Shown piece after piece: positions 1-7,807 of a stretch of DNA of 53,079 bases (position 1 is the stretch's first letter; every line of letters begins with the position of its first letter). Below the pieces are notes generated by a model. It made no database searches. It was not told where the DNA came from and worked only from the letters and a program-made list of their open reading frames with translations. The DNA lies in contig DASUWI010000069.1 of the NCBI GenBank assembly GCA_036378495.1, forward strand, positions 1 through 53,079, given 5' to 3'. The translations under genes were made by a program, and so were the position numbers. This DNA comes from JAFALX01 sp036378495. GTDB taxonomy: Bacteria > Chloroflexota > Dormibacteria > Aeolococcales > Aeolococcaceae.

Positions 1-141
1 GAGACGGCCGGAGCGCATTCCTCACGACCCGGAATGCCCCGTCAGTTATCCACAGAGGAGGAGTCAGCCAGCACCGTCACCACCGGCCACGGGTGGGGAA
101 TTCTCGTGGCCACTGCTGGGGAACTCTGATGGCCATTGACA
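1..141 (-). mobile_element. Terminal end of an IS21-type insertion sequence (partial, runs off the window)
   Basis: Two 19-bp imperfect direct repeats lie 23 nt apart, at 94-112 (TGGGGAATTCTCGTGGCCA) and 117-135 (TGGGGAACTCTGATGGCCA), 16 of 19 identical. The second runs straight into TTGACA at 136-141, so on the minus strand the block begins TGTCAATGGCCA. Tandem internal repeats just inside a TGTCAA-like tip are typical of IS21-family ends, which flank istA/istB. The transposase genes would lie to the left, outside the window. The call rests on end structure only; no transposase is visible here and the other end and target duplication cannot be seen. Confidence 0.5.
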
Positions 142-369
142 CGACGCCGTCAATGTGGCCGCCGGGATCGGAGAGGTCGCCGGCATGAGTGAAGCCGCAG
201 CGTTCCAACACAGCAGTCGACGCGGACCGCTCTCGCAGCGTGTGCGCAAGCACGAATGCGCAAACCCGCGGCGCGCCCGCGCGTTAAACAACTCTCACAC
301 GACCGCGGTGGCGATTCCGCGCCCTTGCCGCTCCTGCACGACCGAATAACCAATCGCTGCGAGGCCGAC
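142..369. other. Non-coding stretch between the IS end and the TetR gene
   Basis: No reading frame here has a credible start, ribosome-binding site and coding composition. It holds the 3' flank of the TetR gene and the target side of the putative insertion-sequence end. I see no RNA gene or strong hairpin. Confidence 0.4.
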
Positions 370-1032
370 TTACTCAGTCTGTGTCCGCGGCCCACCGTTC
401 GTGAGTGAGGCGATGTGTTCGATGATCGTGTCGAGGGTGATCTCCAGCGGCGTCGTGTCCCGCTGTATCTTGGTAAGCAGAAGCGCCCCCTGGAGGGCGG
501 CCAAGGTAGTGGTGGCGAGTCTGCTTGGGTCAGCGCCCTCGCGCAGCCGGCCGCTGCCGGCCATTGCGAACAAGCCCAAGCGGATGCCCGATTCCCATCT
601 GAGAAGCGCTGCGGCTACGTCAGCGCGGGCGACCGGGTTGGCCTCGGCGAGCTCACCGCCAAGCGATCCGATCGGGCACCCGCCCCGACACCCGAGCAGG
701 CGCTCGTGAGCCACGAGGAAGTCACGCCAGGCCCGTAACCCGTCGATAGTGTCGAGCTTCGCGAGCAGGGGCTCCTGGCCGCCCACGACTCGTTGGGTCT
801 GATATGCGATCACTGCACGGATGAGGGCGTCCTTGTCGGCGAAGTAGTGGTAGATCTGCGAGCTGCTGACGGCCGCCGCTTCGCGGACGTCTTCGAGCGT
901 CGTTGAACTGACCCCTTCTTCGAACATCAGCTCCGCGGCCGCAATGACGATCCTTTCCCGCGTCTCTGCCCCCTTGCGGGTCAGCCGCGGTGGAGCGGCC
1001 GAACCACGCGGCTTGCTCCTTCTCGTCGACAT
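370..1032 (-). CDS. TetR/AcrR family transcriptional regulator
   Basis: The product is about 220 aa, normal for a TetR repressor. An N-terminal helix-turn-helix occupies roughly residues 20-65, with the family pattern of a helix ending VSSSQIYHYFADKDAL, which is the DNA-recognition helix followed by the conserved YxxFxxKdaL. The C-terminal half is the ligand-binding, dimerising region; its motif CRGGCPIGSLGGELAE resembles TetR members with a TetR_C-type domain and a small cysteine-containing pocket. I chose the ATG at 1032 rather than the upstream start at 1071, since the latter would sit in the promoter of the divergent gene. It probably represses the divergent peroxiredoxin-like gene and itself through the 96-bp shared intergenic region. 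The inducer is unknown. Confidence 0.9.
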   Translation of the reverse strand: MSTRRSKPRGSAAPPRLTRKGAETRERIVIAAAELMFEEGVSSTTLEDVREAAAVSSSQIYHYFADKDALIRAVIAYQTQRVVGGQEPLLAKLDTIDGLRAWRDFLVAHERLLGCRGGCPIGSLGGELAEANPVARADVAAALLRWESGIRLGLFAMAGSGRLREGADPSRLATTTLAALQGALLLTKIQRDTTPLEITLDTIIEHIASLTNGGPRTQTE

Positions 1033-1053
1033 GCGGGCGATCCTATCACGGTT

Positions 1054-1088
1054 TTGGTGTTGACAATCCAAAAAGCAAACAGTAGGGT
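1054..1088 (+). promoter_or_regulatory. Sigma70-type promoter with possible TetR operator
   Basis: A consensus -35 TTGACA at 1060-1065 and a -10 TAGGGT at 1083-1088 are separated by 17 nt and point at the gene starting at 1129. A short inverted repeat, TTGG at 1054-1057 and CCAA at 1068-1071, brackets the -35 box and would be a plausible operator for the divergent TetR protein. The promoter elements are read directly; the operator is a guess from position. Confidence 0.6.
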
Positions 1089-1128
1089 GCGCTCTCGTTG
1101 GATCAACTATTCCATTTTAGGAGAGGCG

Positions 1129-1791
1129 ATGACTCTAAACGACGTCGAAGCCAGGAGCGCGATCTTCACCGGCGCGACGACCTCACCATCCATAGGAGAT
1201 CCGGTGCACGCCACGCCCCGGGCACACAACAAAGCGCACGTGGGGTCCACTTTCGGGCCGCTGAACCTTGCCGCGACCACCGGTCAACTCGTCGCAGTTC
1301 CGGATCCGGCCGGGGACTACGTCCACCTTCAGCTGCGGCGCTTCGCCGGCTGTCCGATCTGCAACCTTCACCTACGCTCGATCGTCAACCGCCACGACGA
1401 GATCCGTGCTCACAGGATTCGGGAGGTCGTCGTTTTCCATGCCACCGCCGCCGAGCTGGAGAAGCACGAGGCTACCTTGCCGTTCCCGCTGATCGCCGAC
1501 CCTAGCCGAGTGCTGTATCGACGCCTCGGGGTGGAACGCCGACCGAGGTCGCTGCTCAGCCCACGCGCTCTGCGCGCGGCGATCGCCGGCATCGCTGTCG
1601 CGTTCAAGAAAGGGAGCACGAAACGCGGCCCGCTGGGGCCGGTGAAGCCCACCGGAGGTCGCTTCGGGCTACCGGCAGATTTCCTGATCGCTCCAGACGG
1701 GCGGATCGCAGCGGTCAAATACGGACGGCACGCCTACGACCAGTGGACCGTCGACGAACTCCTCGATCACGCCCGTCGCGTGTCCACGTGA
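1129..1791 (+). CDS. Peroxiredoxin-like (AhpC/TSA-type thioredoxin-fold) protein
   Basis: The product is about 220 aa with a thioredoxin-fold pattern: an extended N-terminus, then LQLRRFAGCPICNLHL, where CPIC at about residues 79-82 stands in the place of a redox-active CxxC, then a beta strand REVVVFHA and the segment LPFPLIADPSRVLYRRLGV, which matches the D-P-x-x-x-L-Y-x-x-x-G pattern of peroxiredoxin-like proteins. Near the C-terminus, GLPADFLIAPDGRI is the cis-proline-side strand of the fold. The ATG at 1129 has a good ribosome-binding site (AGGAGAGG) 3 nt upstream. It lies divergent from the TetR gene and probably forms a stress-responsive pair with it. Substrate (peroxide or other oxidant) is not shown by the sequence. 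Confidence 0.82.
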   Translation: MTLNDVEARSAIFTGATTSPSIGDPVHATPRAHNKAHVGSTFGPLNLAATTGQLVAVPDPAGDYVHLQLRRFAGCPICNLHLRSIVNRHDEIRAHRIREVVVFHATAAELEKHEATLPFPLIADPSRVLYRRLGVERRPRSLLSPRALRAAIAGIAVAFKKGSTKRGPLGPVKPTGGRFGLPADFLIAPDGRIAAVKYGRHAYDQWTVDELLDHARRVST

Positions 1792-2396
1792 TCATTGCGT
1801 TCATGGGCCATTCACATGGCGCAAACGCGGAGCGACGACCTTTGCATGAAGGTTGATCGCCAGTCCACTCACGATCGCGCGGGGTTTGGATTCCGACAAC
1901 GAACCCCTTCCTGGGCTGTCTGATGCACCCGACGATGCGGCGGGTCGCGTCGTGAGGTGCGCGCTGGGGCGCCCGGGTTGCTGGCAGCCTGAACTGGGTG
2001 TGGACGGCCTGAGCGATTTTCATGCGGATCTCCTGGACGGCGCGGCGCACCCGGGTCCGCACGCTGTGCGAAATAGGGTCAAACATGGCTGTAACGCCCT
2101 ACGAGAGTCCTCGCGGCCTCGATGGCGGAAGCCGAGTGGCTTAGGGAGCGGCGGACGCTTGATGCCAAGCGCCTCGAGGTCCTTCGTGTGCAGCCGCACC
2201 TCATCACCGAGTCGATGGGCAGGGCCTGGTCCTCCGCTGTGATCGCAATGGTGCCGCGCCCGGCCCGCCATCCGCGCGATCGCCGGATCGGGCACGTCAC
2301 GACGATGAGCCTGGGATCCAAGCCGGTCAGCGGGCCGGACAACGACGTCCTCTCGTGGCCTCCTCGTCGACGAGCCGGGGGCGGCGGCTGCAGCGG
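1792..2396. other. 605-bp stretch with no supportable gene
   Basis: Several overlapping open frames cross this interval on both strands, but none has a recognisable domain or a consistent third-position GC bias. It lies between two convergent genes. It could be the remains of a decayed gene; I cannot identify one. Confidence 0.4.
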
Positions 2397-2780
2397 TCAG
2401 TGCGGAGGCGCCATCGCTGGCATGTTGCGGTACATCACCTCCATCGACTTGCGCATCTCGCCGCTGGGGCTGAACTGCAGATTCTCGCAGTCCTCAAGCG
2501 CCTCCGGTGCATGGCCGGGCGCTATGTAGTACGCCTGGCCGGCCTCGATCGTCTCTTCGTGGTCGGCGTAGCGCACGACGAAGCGGCCTTTGAAAAGGAA
2601 GCCCCAGTGAGGGCATTGGCAGCGGTCATCCGGCAAGCCTTTGAGCAGCGGAGCGAGGTCGCCGGGCGGGAAGGTGTCGAAATCGACGGTGATGTCACCC
2701 CAGTCGGCGGAACGGAGCTCATACGCATCGCCGAGGTTCGGCGGATGCGCTGGGAGTTGGCGGCGGGTGGCAGCGGGCAT
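2397..2780 (-). CDS. Cupin-domain protein
   Basis: About 127 aa, the size of a single small cupin barrel. The segment QCPHWGFLFKGRFVVRYADH, followed by EETIEAGQAYYIAPGHAPEA, gives the two cupin motifs, with a histidine (PHWG), a glycine-rich turn and the final PGHxPE carrying another histidine. The metal site is therefore partly present. The ATG at 2780 is strongly supported by an AAAGGAGG ribosome-binding site (complement of 2787-2794) 6 nt upstream; longer upstream starts lack one. It is convergent with the peroxiredoxin-like gene and is downstream of nothing obvious. Function beyond a metal-binding or small-molecule-binding barrel is unknown. Confidence 0.75.
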   Translation of the reverse strand: MPAATRRQLPAHPPNLGDAYELRSADWGDITVDFDTFPPGDLAPLLKGLPDDRCQCPHWGFLFKGRFVVRYADHEETIEAGQAYYIAPGHAPEALEDCENLQFSPSGEMRKSMEVMYRNMPAMAPPH

Positions 2781-2786
2781 CGAGGT

Positions 2787-2794
2787 CCTCCTTT
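2787..2794 (-). promoter_or_regulatory. Strong ribosome-binding site of the cupin gene
   Basis: The minus strand reads AAAGGAGG, a nearly perfect anti-16S complement, 6 nt before the ATG at 2780. It fixes the start of the cupin gene and excludes the longer frame. Confidence 0.75.
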
Positions 2795-2885
2795 TGTGGC
2801 GGTTGGCGGGCATCGCGGTTGAGCCGAGCCGCGATCTGCTGGTCACCCTACTGGCGCGCTAGCGCGGCGTCATGGGGGGTTCCCC

Positions 2886-4514
2886 CTAGGTTTCGGTTGT
2901 CTCCCAGTCGCGAACAAGCCCCTGCTGCATTGCGAACAGCGCCGCCTCGGCGCGAGATGAGATGCCTGTCTTCGAGTAGATGTTCTCGATGTGGTGTTCC
3001 GCGGTCTTGGGCGCGATGCCGAGCGACACGCCCATAGCACGCGTCGTACTACCTCGCGCAACGAGTGCGAGCACCTCGAGCTCCCGTGGTGTGAGCCCGG
3101 CAGGTGCACTCGGCTTGCGTCGCGTGCGATGTCCGGCCGCGCCCAGAACCGCGTCGACCGCGGCGCCGTCGAGTTCGCTCAGCCGCGCCGCGTTGCGCAA
3201 TTCTGAGGCGGCGCGTTCGCGACTCAGCGCCGGCCGGTGCGGCCTTTCCTCCAGCATGGCGTGGTAGGCGTCCGCCGCGGCCAGGATGCGTGCCGTAAAC
3301 GGGATGGCTGCCCCGGTGATGCGTCGCGGGTAGCCGCCGCCGCCGCTTCGTTCGTGCGCTGCCGCGGCGACGCCGGCGAGGAGTGAGAGGCGGCTGGCGC
3401 GATGCAGAACGCGCTCCGTGTAGTACGCGTGCAGCCGCGCGCGCTCCATCTCGGCCTCGGTGAATCGACCAGGTTTGTCCCAAACCGTGTTGGGCACCCC
3501 GTTGCGGCCGATGTCGTGCACCAACGCCGCACGACGCAGCGTCTTTACGTCCCTCTCCGGTGCACCAGCGGCGCGTGCCGCAGCGGCGGCGAGCGACGCA
3601 ACACCGCGCGAATGGCCCGTGAACCAGGGCGACTTGAGGTCAGCATAATCCCCCAGTAGGGCGAGGGCATCGTCGAGTTCCGCCTCCGTGAGCGGCTCAC
3701 GCCCGCCTGGCTGACTGGAGACCACGCGCTCCCACGCGGATTCGGCGTCCACGCCATCGAGCACCTCGTCCGCACTGGCGCTCCACGCAGACACGAGCGC
3801 CGGGTCGAACGACGTTCCGCTGAACTCCTGGGCACGCGCAATGCTCGCCTCCACGCCGCGGGTACGGTCGCGCTCTTCGACAATGTTGGCGATGTGAACG
3901 ATGCGGATGGGCAGCAGCAGCTGGCCGCCGCCGACGCCGCGCGGGATCCCCCTGCCGTCCCATCGAGTGAAGGTCTGGCGCAGCGAAGCCACCACCGCGC
4001 CGCCGAGGCCGAGGCGCTCTGCGAGCCGCACGCTCACCGCACAATGCGCGAGCAGCGCCTGCTCCAACGAGGTCATCCTCGACGCCATCAGCCGTATCGA
4101 CACGCCAGCGCGACCAAGCGGACTGCGATTGCTCCCAGCGCGGCGGAACATGTAGCGGATCTGGTGCAGCGTCGACGCCGGCACCGAGTAAAGGCCGCGG
4201 CGGAAATCGATGTCATCGCCGAACATCTGCGACATCTCGAACGAGATTGCCGTGCAGCCTGCGATCATGAACAGCGCCACCCAGTAAGTCGCATCGCGAT
4301 CTTCCTGCGACGCACCGAGGCGATCGGCGAAACGCGTGGCGATCAGGCATGTGCGCAGCAGATGCTCGAGCGGTTGGCCAAGACCCAGGTCGGTCGCGAG
4401 TGCTACCGCCGCAACCACCTCGGCGAGCTCGACGCCCGAGTTCGCGCCGGCGGCGGCAGGCTTCAAGATGCTCATCGGATCCGAACCGTACTTCTTGGCC
4501 ACGCGGTCCAGCAC
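2886..4514 (-). CDS. HD-GYP-type phosphohydrolase fused to a LuxR DNA-binding domain
   Basis: 542 aa. Residues about 1-260 form a degenerate HD-like region (WDGRGIPRG, then LPIRIVHIANIVEE). Residues about 290-450 form an HD-GYP-like domain: GHSRGVASL, LVHDIGRNGVPN (the HD pair), WDKPGRFTEAE, RLHAYYTERVL, AAAHERSGGGGYP, and ARILAAADAYHAM. The HHE motif reads AHE, so one metal-binding histidine is replaced by alanine, while the HD pair and GGYP remain. Residues about 475-540 are a LuxR/GerE helix-turn-helix (LTPRELEVLALVARG ... IAPKTAEHHIENIYSKTG). The GTG at 4514 has AGAGGA 8 nt upstream. HD-GYP domains hydrolyse c-di-GMP; here it would either hydrolyse or simply sense it and act directly on transcription. 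Confidence 0.85.
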   Translation of the reverse strand: MLDRVAKKYGSDPMSILKPAAAGANSGVELAEVVAAVALATDLGLGQPLEHLLRTCLIATRFADRLGASQEDRDATYWVALFMIAGCTAISFEMSQMFGDDIDFRRGLYSVPASTLHQIRYMFRRAGSNRSPLGRAGVSIRLMASRMTSLEQALLAHCAVSVRLAERLGLGGAVVASLRQTFTRWDGRGIPRGVGGGQLLLPIRIVHIANIVEERDRTRGVEASIARAQEFSGTSFDPALVSAWSASADEVLDGVDAESAWERVVSSQPGGREPLTEAELDDALALLGDYADLKSPWFTGHSRGVASLAAAAARAAGAPERDVKTLRRAALVHDIGRNGVPNTVWDKPGRFTEAEMERARLHAYYTERVLHRASRLSLLAGVAAAAHERSGGGGYPRRITGAAIPFTARILAAADAYHAMLEERPHRPALSRERAASELRNAARLSELDGAAVDAVLGAAGHRTRRKPSAPAGLTPRELEVLALVARGSTTRAMGVSLGIAPKTAEHHIENIYSKTGISSRAEAALFAMQQGLVRDWETTET

Positions 4515-4902
4515 CGGCTCGGTCCTCTGATCGGGACCTCCGATCGTTGCTCACACCAATGTGTAGCACTAGAGTGGTGCCGAGCCAGGGGAGCGGCGCG
4601 GTCAGAGGGGTGACGGCCAAGTGGCGAGTGAGGAGGCAAAGCCTTCTCCCGATGTTGAGCTTGTCGAGGTCCTCGGCCAGCACGGGAGTGAACTTCCCAC
4701 CAGACGACTGTCGGCCCGTCGCTGCAGCGATCTCAGGCTGATCGGCACCCCCCCGATGCGTTATAGCCAAGAACCTCTAAAACATATAGAGGATGCTGGC
4801 TGCGGTGGACAAAACGGCGGCGGGTCGCGGACGCTATCCTTCCGCTGCATGCCATGCCGCGAGCACCCTCGTGACCGGCGCGCGTCGTGATCCCGCGCTG
4901 AG
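4515..4902. other. 388-bp intergenic region between divergent genes
   Basis: No convincing gene. The region should hold promoters for both the HD-GYP/LuxR gene (minus) and the gene at 4903 (plus). Near its right end the composition turns AT-rich (4761-4795) and contains the inverted repeat listed separately. Confidence 0.4.
4774..4792 (+). promoter_or_regulatory. 19-bp AT-rich inverted repeat, possible operator
   Basis: CCTCTA at 4774-4779 and TAGAGG at 4787-4792 are perfect complements around a 7-nt AT-rich centre. It lies 110 nt upstream of the start at 4903 and 260 nt upstream of the divergent LuxR-type gene. In a 70% GC genome such a low-GC dyad stands out and could bind a regulator, possibly the neighbouring LuxR-type protein. 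No U-tract follows, so it is less likely a terminator. Confidence 0.35.
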
Positions 4903-5712
4903 GTGACCGATCCCGGCGAGGAGTCCACCACCGTCTTCATCGGCGGCGTGGGCCGGTCCTTCATGGGTGACCTCGATCTCGGCAGGATCGCCATCGAGCG
5001 CCTTGCCGCCGAGGACCTGGGCCCGCACGCCGTCCTCGAGGAGGTGCAGTACAACGCCGTCCTGGTGGCGCAGCATCTGGCAGAGCTGCGGCCCTACTCC
5101 GTGGTGCTCGTCGGCGCTGTTGAGCGCCAGCGAGAGCCGGGCACCGTGGAGCGCCGCCGGATCCGCACGCTCGGCGCCCCGTTGGAAACGGTCCAGGACG
5201 CGGTGGCGAGCGCGGTGACCGGCGACGTGACGCTGGATCTCCTGCTCCAGGTCGGCGAGGGTCTCGGCGTGCTGCCGGCGCACACGCTAGCCATCGAGGT
5301 CGAGCCCACTGAGATGTCCCTGGGCGACACGCTGTCCACGCAGGCCGCCGGCGCGCTGGAAACAGTCTTGGAGCTGGTCCGCGCCGAGGTGCGGCGCGCG
5401 CCGCTATTGCGACTCGCCGAGAAGGTGCGCCCGCTGGTCGCGGTGGACCGCACGCCGTCGGCAGCGGTCGAGGCGGTCCGGCACCTGCTCTCCGAGATCG
5501 AGGTGGTCGATGCCGAGGGTAGCTGGCCGGCCACGCTGGCGCAGCCAGAGCGGCGCCGGCGACTGCTCGACGCGGCACAGACCTGGGGAGAGAACGAAGG
5601 GGACGAGGCGTCGGCGTGGCAGGCGCTCGCCGGCGAGCTGGAGCGGGTCTCTGCGCTCGAGGACGGCGGCGGAGCGGCCGGAGGGACGCATCCGCAAACT
5701 TTGTTGACATGA
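4903..5712 (+). CDS. Hydrogenase-maturation-protease-like protein, probably without the metal site
   Basis: 269 aa, longer than the usual 150-180 aa of M52/HyaD-type proteases. The opening VFIGGVGRSFMGDLDLG, then VLVGAVERQREPGT and IEVEPTEMSLGDTLS follow the order of motifs in that family. The expected ligands are not there: the acidic residue of the GDD/DEG motif is shifted or replaced, VDAV is VGAV, and the middle histidine is not found. The last 90 residues are an extra helical tail. In active members the ligands bind nickel of the hydrogenase large subunit before the C-terminal cleavage. No hydrogenase gene lies in the window. GTG start; ends with ATGA shared with the lipase gene, so the two are translated together. 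Family assignment is from motif order, moderately sure. Confidence 0.6.
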   Translation: MTDPGEESTTVFIGGVGRSFMGDLDLGRIAIERLAAEDLGPHAVLEEVQYNAVLVAQHLAELRPYSVVLVGAVERQREPGTVERRRIRTLGAPLETVQDAVASAVTGDVTLDLLLQVGEGLGVLPAHTLAIEVEPTEMSLGDTLSTQAAGALETVLELVRAEVRRAPLLRLAEKVRPLVAVDRTPSAAVEAVRHLLSEIEVVDAEGSWPATLAQPERRRRLLDAAQTWGENEGDEASAWQALAGELERVSALEDGGGAAGGTHPQTLLT

Positions 5713-6719
5713 CATCGCGGCGTTCCTCGATCGGCGTGCTCGTCGCCGTCGCGTGCGCGCTGCTCGCCGCATCCAGTCTGGCCGCCGCGTCCAGCTCGGT
5801 GTACGCACCTCTCGATCGCCCGGGTCCAGCCCTGGACGTTCCGGATGCGATGCTCGCCGCCGCGCTGCAATGCACGGGGGGCGTCGCAGGCGCGGCGCGC
5901 GATCCCATCCTCCTGGTTCCCGGTACGAACCTCGATCCGCAGTCAAACTACGCGTGGAACTACGAACGCGCGTTCACAGCGCTTGGCTGGCCGTACTGCA
6001 CGATCGCGCTGCCGTACAAGAACATGGGGGACATCCAGGTCGCCGGCCAGTACCTCGTCTTCGCGATCCGCACCGTCCACGAGCTGTCCGGCAGGCCGAT
6101 CGACATCCTCGGGTTCAGCCAGGGCGGGATGCTGCCACGCTGGGCCCTGCGCTTCTGGCCGGACACGCGCCCGATGGTGAACGCGTTTGTGGCGCTGGAT
6201 CCATCGAACCACGGCACGCTTGACGCCTGGGCCGTCTGCCACGTGCTCTGTCCCCCGGCCTACTGGCAGCAGGCGACGGGCTCCCACTTCCTCGACGCCC
6301 TGAACAGCGATGCGGAGACGTTCGCGGGCATCAGCTACACCGTGGTGTACAGCAGGGCCGACGAGGTGGTGACGCCAAATCTCGATGCGGACGGCAGTTC
6401 GTCGTTGCACACCGGTGACGGCGCCATCGCCGACATCGCCGTCCAGGACATCTGCCCGGCAGATCTGTCCGACCACCTCGCCATGGGCTCATACGACCCC
6501 GTCGCCTACGCATTGGCGATCGACGCCTTCTCGCACGGCGGTCTTGCAGACTCGGTACGCATTCCACGATCGGTATGCCTGCGGCCGTTCCAGCCGGGGG
6601 TGAACCCCGCCACGTTCGTCGCCGATTACGCGGAGTACGACGCCTCGATCGGTGCGGCGCTCCTGCAGTCGCCTGAGGTGTGGGCGGAGCCGCCGCTCGC
6701 GAGTTACGTGTTCGGCTGA
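5709..6719 (+). CDS. Secreted lipase of the Candida antarctica lipase B-like type
   Basis: 336 aa. Residues 1-33 form a signal peptide (positively charged start, hydrophobic core LVAVACALLAASSLAAA). The mature part follows the CALB-like alpha/beta hydrolase plan: LLVPGTNLDP (oxyanion-side loop), GFSQGGMLPRWAL with the nucleophile Ser137, YSRADEVVTP with Asp218, and DLSDHLAMG with His256. The length and the cysteine pattern (Cys55, Cys97, Cys177, Cys181, Cys249) suggest disulphides in an exported enzyme. It should hydrolyse triglycerides or other esters outside the cell. The ATG at 5709 overlaps the previous stop (ATGA), so its translation depends on the hydrogenase-protease-like gene; that pairing is unexpected. 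The window also encodes a lipase-maturation-factor-family protein at 18.3 kb. Confidence 0.88.
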   Translation: MTSRRSSIGVLVAVACALLAASSLAAASSSVYAPLDRPGPALDVPDAMLAAALQCTGGVAGAARDPILLVPGTNLDPQSNYAWNYERAFTALGWPYCTIALPYKNMGDIQVAGQYLVFAIRTVHELSGRPIDILGFSQGGMLPRWALRFWPDTRPMVNAFVALDPSNHGTLDAWAVCHVLCPPAYWQQATGSHFLDALNSDAETFAGISYTVVYSRADEVVTPNLDADGSSSLHTGDGAIADIAVQDICPADLSDHLAMGSYDPVAYALAIDAFSHGGLADSVRIPRSVCLRPFQPGVNPATFVADYAEYDASIGAALLQSPEVWAEPPLASYVFG

Positions 6720-7330
6720 GGGTTGCGTCCCGGGACGTCCAACGTACACGACGCACGACATCCGCGTCTCCCCGTTCGTAGGACCTGACAAGGGGCGGCG
6801 CGCCGCCTCCCTTCACAGATCATCCTGCCCGGGGCGCGAGGTTGCCCGGCCGGGGTGACCGGCGGGCAGCGGTGCGTAGAATTCGGTTCGGGGCTTGGCG
6901 GTCCGAGGAAGGGTGCTCATCCAACCTGTGTCACTCGCCGCCGGCCCAATCCATCGTTCCAGAGGACACGAGTTTGCTGCGACGCAGGCCACAGGGCCGC
7001 TTTCTCCGGCTGAGAGCTCCAGAAGGGACTGATGGGTGCGCCTGCGCCTGGCCCCTTCCCCTCCCCTGGAGGCGGCTCCACCGGGGCGCCATCTGGGAGT
7101 GCGGCCGCTGCCACCAGCAGTGGGAATGGCGGGCCGGCGGCGACACCGCTGGCTGGCAGCGGCTGCCACGCCAGGCCTGGATCGAGAACGAACCCGGAGG
7201 CGATGGCGGCCCGCCGCCGGCCGCGTGGAGCTCCGTTCTCTACGGCGGCGAACGCGAGCGGGTCTGAGGCGCGTTCCTCGGGTACAGTCCATCACGCAGC
7301 TCAGCGGCCATGGTCCACAAGGGGCAGCAG
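6720..7330 (+). other. 610-bp stretch with at most one weak candidate gene
   Basis: The only frame worth noting runs from a TTG at 6842 to a stop at 7267. Its second half has strong third-position GC bias and reads HRGAIWECGRCHQQWEWR, a CxxC knuckle with aromatic residues like a small zinc ribbon. Its first half has poor codon use and no clear start, so the gene may be shorter, frameshifted or spurious. The remaining sequence upstream of 7331 should hold the promoter of the cNMP-binding gene. Confidence 0.3.
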
Positions 7331-7690
7331 ATGGAGCAGAAGAACAAGGTTCCCGGGCTCTTCCGCAACGCTAAGGCGACGCACACGTTTCCGGCCGGGA
7401 CCACGATTTTCAACGCCGGGGACGAGGGCTCCGAGATGTTCGGCATCATCGAAGGAGCGGTCGAGATTCGCGGTGACGCCGGCGTGGTCGGCCGGTTGGG
7501 GCCAGGCGACGTCTTCGGTGAGATGGCGCTTGTCGATGAATCACCGCGCAGCGCCACGGCGGTGGCCGCCGCGGACACGGTGGTCGCAGCGATCGACCGG
7601 CATCGGTTCCTGTTCCTTGTGCAGGAGACGCCGACGTTCGCGCTCGAGGTCATGACGGTCATGGCCGAGCGCACCCGCCGGCGCACCTGA
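7331..7690 (+). CDS. Single-domain cyclic-nucleotide-binding protein
   Basis: 119 aa, essentially one Crp-type beta-barrel cNMP-binding domain without any DNA-binding domain. Recognisable elements are THTFPAGTTIFNAGDEGSEM, then FGIIEGAVEI, then LGPGDVFGEMALVDESPRSATAVAA, which is the phosphate-binding cassette (FGEMAL...RSATA) with the conserved Glu and Arg that contact cyclic nucleotide. A start at 7331 is preceded by AAGGGG; an alternative ATG at 7310 would add 7 residues. It stands immediately before an ABC exporter that carries its own copy of the same domain, so the two may bind the same nucleotide. It could be a soluble sensor or a regulatory subunit; the partner is unknown. Confidence 0.85.
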   Translation: MEQKNKVPGLFRNAKATHTFPAGTTIFNAGDEGSEMFGIIEGAVEIRGDAGVVGRLGPGDVFGEMALVDESPRSATAVAAADTVVAAIDRHRFLFLVQETPTFALEVMTVMAERTRRRT

Positions 7691-7807
7691 ACACACGTCT
7701 TCGGGTCGTGTACGATTGCGCCGTTGCGCTGGCTGCCTCACGGCGTCCAGCCGGCTGGGTCGACCTCGGGAGGAGCGGGCCGTCGTGTTTCTGCGCCGCG
7801 AGCGCAG

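Noticed and set aside
46..54. TTATCCACA, a perfect DnaA box
   Set aside because: It is single, lies in the putative insertion-sequence end, and has no further boxes, dnaA or dnaN around it.
1792..2396. Open frames suggesting a decayed gene
   Set aside because: No domain, no consistent frame and no codon bias.
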